Shown here: positions 61,609 to 64,000 of the stretch, piece by piece
Layout of the letters: each line of letters begins with the position of its first letter
Position numbering within the stretch: the first letter of the stretch is position 1
DNA from: Streptomyces longisporoflavus
Lineage (GTDB): Bacteria > Actinomycetota > Actinomycetes > Streptomycetales > Streptomycetaceae
Assembly (NCBI RefSeq): GCF_014649775.1
Contig: NZ_BMTR01000001.1
Coordinates: forward strand, 310,001 to 374,000
Reading direction: 5' to 3'
Length of the DNA: 64,000 bases
Translations under genes and position numbers: made by a program
Notes under the pieces: model-generated
Databases searched by the model: none
The model's input: the letters and a program-made list of their open reading frames with translations, nothing else
What the model was told of the DNA's origin: nothing

Positions 61609-62391
61609 GTGAGTACTGAGTCGTCGGGTTCCGGTTCCGGTCAGCGGTTCGACGGGCGTTGTGTGGTGGTGAGCGGGGGAGCCCACGGGATCGGCGCGGC
61701 GACGGCCCGGCGACTCGCGTCCGAGGGAGCCGGGGTGGTGATCGCCGATGTGGATGCCGAGGAGGGGGAGCGCACCGCGGAGGCCATCCGCCAGGACGGC
61801 GGGCAGGCGGTGTTCGCGGTGTGTGATGTGGCCGAAGAAGAAGACTGGGCGCGGACGGTGGAGGCCGCCCGCGACCGCTTCGGGCCGGTATCCGGGCTGC
61901 TCAGCAACGCCTACACGGTGCGAGGCGGCGCGGCCGACGCGATCCGGCCGGAGGACTGGAACCGGCAGCTGTCGGTCATGCTGACCGGTGCGTTCCTCGG
62001 CGTACGGGCCTGCCTGGACGATCTGCGTGCCACGCGCGGCGCGGTGGTTTTGGTGTCGTCCGTGCATGCCGTCATAGGGCTGCCGGGACGCCCCGCCTAT
62101 GCGGCGGCGAAGGCGGGATTGACGGGCCTGGCACGCCAGTTGGCGGTGGAGTACGCGCCCGGCGTACGGGTCAACGCGCTCCTGCCCGGCCCCGTCCTGA
62201 CCCGCGCCTGGGACACGGTCGGCGCCGGCGACCGGGCGCGCAGCATCGAACAGACCCCGGCGGGCCGGCTCGGCCGCCCGGAGGAGGTCGCGGCGAGCGC
62301 GGCGTTCCTGCTGAGCGACGACGCGTCCTTCGTCACCGGGGCCAGCCTTGTGGTGGACGGCGGATGGAGCGTGTACAAGACGTCCGCCTGA
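61609..62391 (+). CDS. SDR family oxidoreductase, sugar-acid context
   Basis: This 260-residue SDR has SGGAHGIG (cofactor glycine motif), VLVSSVHAVIGLPGRPAYAAAKAG (Ser, Tyr, Lys) and C-terminal FVTGASLVVDGGW. The usual NNAG is LLSNAYTV, so Asn is shifted in context. A GTG start at 61609 follows GGCGGGAG. It lies 62 bases before a DgoD-like dehydratase gene on the same strand and likely acts with it, perhaps as a sugar or aldonolactone dehydrogenase. Specificity is inferred. Confidence 0.88.
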   Translation: MSTESSGSGSGQRFDGRCVVVSGGAHGIGAATARRLASEGAGVVIADVDAEEGERTAEAIRQDGGQAVFAVCDVAEEEDWARTVEAARDRFGPVSGLLSNAYTVRGGAADAIRPEDWNRQLSVMLTGAFLGVRACLDDLRATRGAVVLVSSVHAVIGLPGRPAYAAAKAGLTGLARQLAVEYAPGVRVNALLPGPVLTRAWDTVGAGDRARSIEQTPAGRLGRPEEVAASAAFLLSDDASFVTGASLVVDGGWSVYKTSA

Positions 62392-62453
62392 GCCGCCCCC
62401 GCCCCCCTAAAGCGCCGGCCCCATCTGCCGTGCCCGTCAAGGAGGTTCACCCC

Positions 62454-63599
62454 ATGAAGATCACCCGTGTCGAGACGTTCTCCGTACCGCCCCGCTGGCT
62501 GCTGTGCCGGGTGGAGACCGACGAGGGAGTGGTCGGCTGGGGCGAGCCGGTGGTCGAGGGGCGTGCGGCCACGGTCCGTACGGCCGTCGCGGAGCTGGCC
62601 GAACTCCTCGTCGGCAAAGATCCCTCGGGCATCGAGGACCACTGGCAGGTGATGACCAAGGGGTCCTTCTACCGGGGCGGGCCGGTGCTCTCCAGCGCGG
62701 TGGCCGGGCTCGACCAGGCGCTGTGGGACATCGCGGGCAAGCGCCTCGGCGTGCCGGTGCACGTGCTCCTGGGCGGCCCGGTCCGCGAGCGGGTACGCGC
62801 CTACAGCTGGGTGGGCGGCGACAGCCCCGCCCACATCACCGAGCAGGTGACCGCCCAGGTCGAGGCGGGCTTCACCGCGGTCAAGATGAACGCGAGCGGC
62901 CGCATGAACCGCCTGGCCACCGTCGCCGACATCGACGAGATCGTCTCCCGCGCGACCGCGGCCCGCGAAGTCCTGGGCGCGGGGCGGGACTTCGCGCTGG
63001 ACTTCCACGGCCGTTTCCACGCCGCGAACGCCCGCCAACTGCTGCCCCACCTGGCCCCGCTCGCCCCCATGTTCATCGAGGAACCGCTCCTTCCGGAGTA
63101 CGGACACCTGCTGCCCGGCCTGGTCGCCTCCTCGCCCGTGCCGGTCGCCACCGGCGAGCGCCTCTTCTCGCGGCAGGACGTACTGCCCGCGCTCCAGGCC
63201 GGGATCGCGGTCCTGCAGCCCGATCTGTCCCACGCGGGCGGCATCTCCGAGGTCCGCCGCATCGCCTCGCTCGCCGAGACCTTCGACACCCTCATCGCCC
63301 CGCACTGCCCCCTGGGCCCCGTCTCGCTGGCAGCCAGCCTGCAGATCGCCGTCAGCGTCCCCAACTTCCTCATCCAGGAACAGTCGATCGGCATCCACTA
63401 CAACACCGGCGCCGACGTGCTCTCCTACCTCGCGGACACCGAGGTGTTCCGCTTCCACGAAGGCCATCTGCTGCGCCCCACCGGGCCCGGGCTCGGCATC
63501 GACATCGACGAGAAGGCGGTACGTGCGGTCGACGACAGCCAGGCCGACTGGCACAACCCGATATGGCGGCACGAGGACGGTTCGTTCGCCGAGTGGTGA
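62454..63599 (+). CDS. dgoD: D-galactonate dehydratase (enolase superfamily)
   Basis: This 381-residue enzyme matches galactonate dehydratases: KITRVETFSVPPRWLLCRVET start, VKMNASG, DFALDFHGRF, MFIEEPLLPE and ATGERLFSR (metal-ligand Asp and Glu residues) and APHCPLGPVSLAASLQ (catalytic His). It dehydrates D-galactonate to 2-keto-3-deoxy-galactonate in the cytosol. It has AAGGAGG at 62439-62445. With the SDR upstream and an AraC gene downstream it forms a small sugar-acid operon. Close relatives can use other aldonates, so the exact substrate is not certain. Confidence 0.9.
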   Translation: MKITRVETFSVPPRWLLCRVETDEGVVGWGEPVVEGRAATVRTAVAELAELLVGKDPSGIEDHWQVMTKGSFYRGGPVLSSAVAGLDQALWDIAGKRLGVPVHVLLGGPVRERVRAYSWVGGDSPAHITEQVTAQVEAGFTAVKMNASGRMNRLATVADIDEIVSRATAAREVLGAGRDFALDFHGRFHAANARQLLPHLAPLAPMFIEEPLLPEYGHLLPGLVASSPVPVATGERLFSRQDVLPALQAGIAVLQPDLSHAGGISEVRRIASLAETFDTLIAPHCPLGPVSLAASLQIAVSVPNFLIQEQSIGIHYNTGADVLSYLADTEVFRFHEGHLLRPTGPGLGIDIDEKAVRAVDDSQADWHNPIWRHEDGSFAEW

Positions 63600-63654
63600 G
63601 GGGCCGGTGGTCGGCACAGGCGGGGCGGCGTACCGAGCCGGTAGCTTGGGAGGC

Positions 63655-64000
63655 GTGGACTCGGCTCTGCACGAGGGTGACCGCCTGCGCGGCTGGGAAG
63701 TCGCATGCCCGCGCCGTCCAGGGCCCCTCGACGGCGTGGAGGTGGCCGGATTCCGTGACCGGTCGGCGGCCGGACTGGACATGCGGGTCGTCCCGCAGCC
63801 GGTCGTGACGGTCGTCATCGAACTCGGCGACGACGCCCTGTCCGTCGAGCATGACGGCAGCAGCCGGGCGCTGCGAAGCCTCGCCGCCGGGCTCATGCCG
63901 GGGGAGGCCCGCGTCCGCGCCCGGCGCGTGGAGTGCGTCGAGGTACAGATGTCGCCGGTGAGCGCGTACTCGCTGCTCGGTGTCGCACCCTGTGACCTGG
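63655..64000 (+). CDS. AraC-type regulator, N-terminal part (cut by window end)
   Basis: From GTG 63655 the frame reads SALHEGDRLRGWEVACPRR, then GVEVAGFRDRSAAG and VTVVIELGDDALSV, typical of the N-terminal domain of a group of Streptomyces AraC regulators. TAGCTT seven bases before the GTG could be a -10 for a leaderless transcript; GGGAGG lies too close for normal use. The DNA-binding domain is outside the window. It may control the SDR/DgoD genes just upstream. Confidence 0.65.
   Translation, partial: MDSALHEGDRLRGWEVACPRRPGPLDGVEVAGFRDRSAAGLDMRVVPQPVVTVVIELGDDALSVEHDGSSRALRSLAAGLMPGEARVRARRVECVEVQMSPVSAYSLLGVAPCDL

Noticed and set aside
1..64000. Phage, transposon or integrative element
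   Set aside because: No integrase, transposase, tRNA attachment site or phage structural gene was found, apart from the HK97-fold shell protein, which belongs to the encapsulin group.

Overview
This is about 64 kb of very GC-rich DNA with the gene content of a Streptomyces chromosome or a close relative. The clearest markers are a complete 2-methylisoborneol (earthy odour) operon packaged with an encapsulin-type shell, a blaL/blaA/blaB-type beta-lactamase locus, DUF574 methyltransferases, many Tat- or lipobox-bearing secreted proteins, RsbW/STAS/PP2C regulators, and several starts that look leaderless. I see no rRNA, tRNA, CRISPR array, insertion sequence, phage gene or replication origin. 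The dense mix of accessory enzymes with few housekeeping genes suggests an outer region of the chromosome; this is inference.

Layout. 1-4.0 kb: end of an amidase, a TetR regulator, a MEDS-STAS sensor overlapping an RsbW-like kinase, and a methyltransferase divergent from an XRE-cupin regulator with a perfect 19-bp operator. 4.0-13 kb: Tat-exported phospholipase C, ARMT1-like phosphatase, ABC-F protein with a long leader, RDD and DoxX membrane proteins with an unusual hairpin and small ORF between them, and a secreted TAP-like peptidase. 13.5-25.8 kb: aminotransferase, a large secreted discoidin-domain protein with a LacI-type operator, STAS protein, acetyltransferases, hydrolase, SDR with divergent TetR, RNase HI with an extra Cys-rich tail, and a penicillin-binding protein. 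26-29.4 kb: lipoprotein class A beta-lactamase, divergent LysR activator and BlaB-like partner. 29.5-32.7 kb: two methyltransferases around an MFS exporter. 33.3-39.6 kb: LacI regulator, sugar ABC importer and intracellular alpha-glucosidase, followed by a 3'-truncated methyltransferase. 40.4-45.6 kb: shell protein, 2-MIB synthase, GPP methyltransferase, then a separately transcribed P450. 45.6-54.2 kb: AlkB, small membrane proteins, SRPBCC protein, lipoprotein, PAS-GAF-PP2C-kinase phosphatase, catalase and a membrane-anchored glutamate-synthase-like flavoprotein. 54.3-64 kb: hydrolase and HTH pair with a shared leaderless-looking promoter region, two frameshifted genes, a sigma-like/zinc-finger/TM/ricin fusion, GNAT and SMI1 proteins, and an SDR, galactonate dehydratase and AraC group cut by the window end.

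How the genes work together. Four modules are coherent. (1) The shell protein is likely to encapsulate the 2-MIB synthase, which uses 2-methyl-GPP made by the downstream methyltransferase. (2) The LysR/BlaB pair probably controls the beta-lactamase, and a PBP lies beside them. (3) The LacI protein probably represses uptake and hydrolysis of an alpha-glucoside. (4) The SDR and DgoD-like dehydratase probably act on sugar acids. Most terminators called here sit between convergent genes as strong inverted repeats. Two genes (55922-56730 and 59230-60334) carry apparent single-base frameshifts, which are either real decay or sequence errors.
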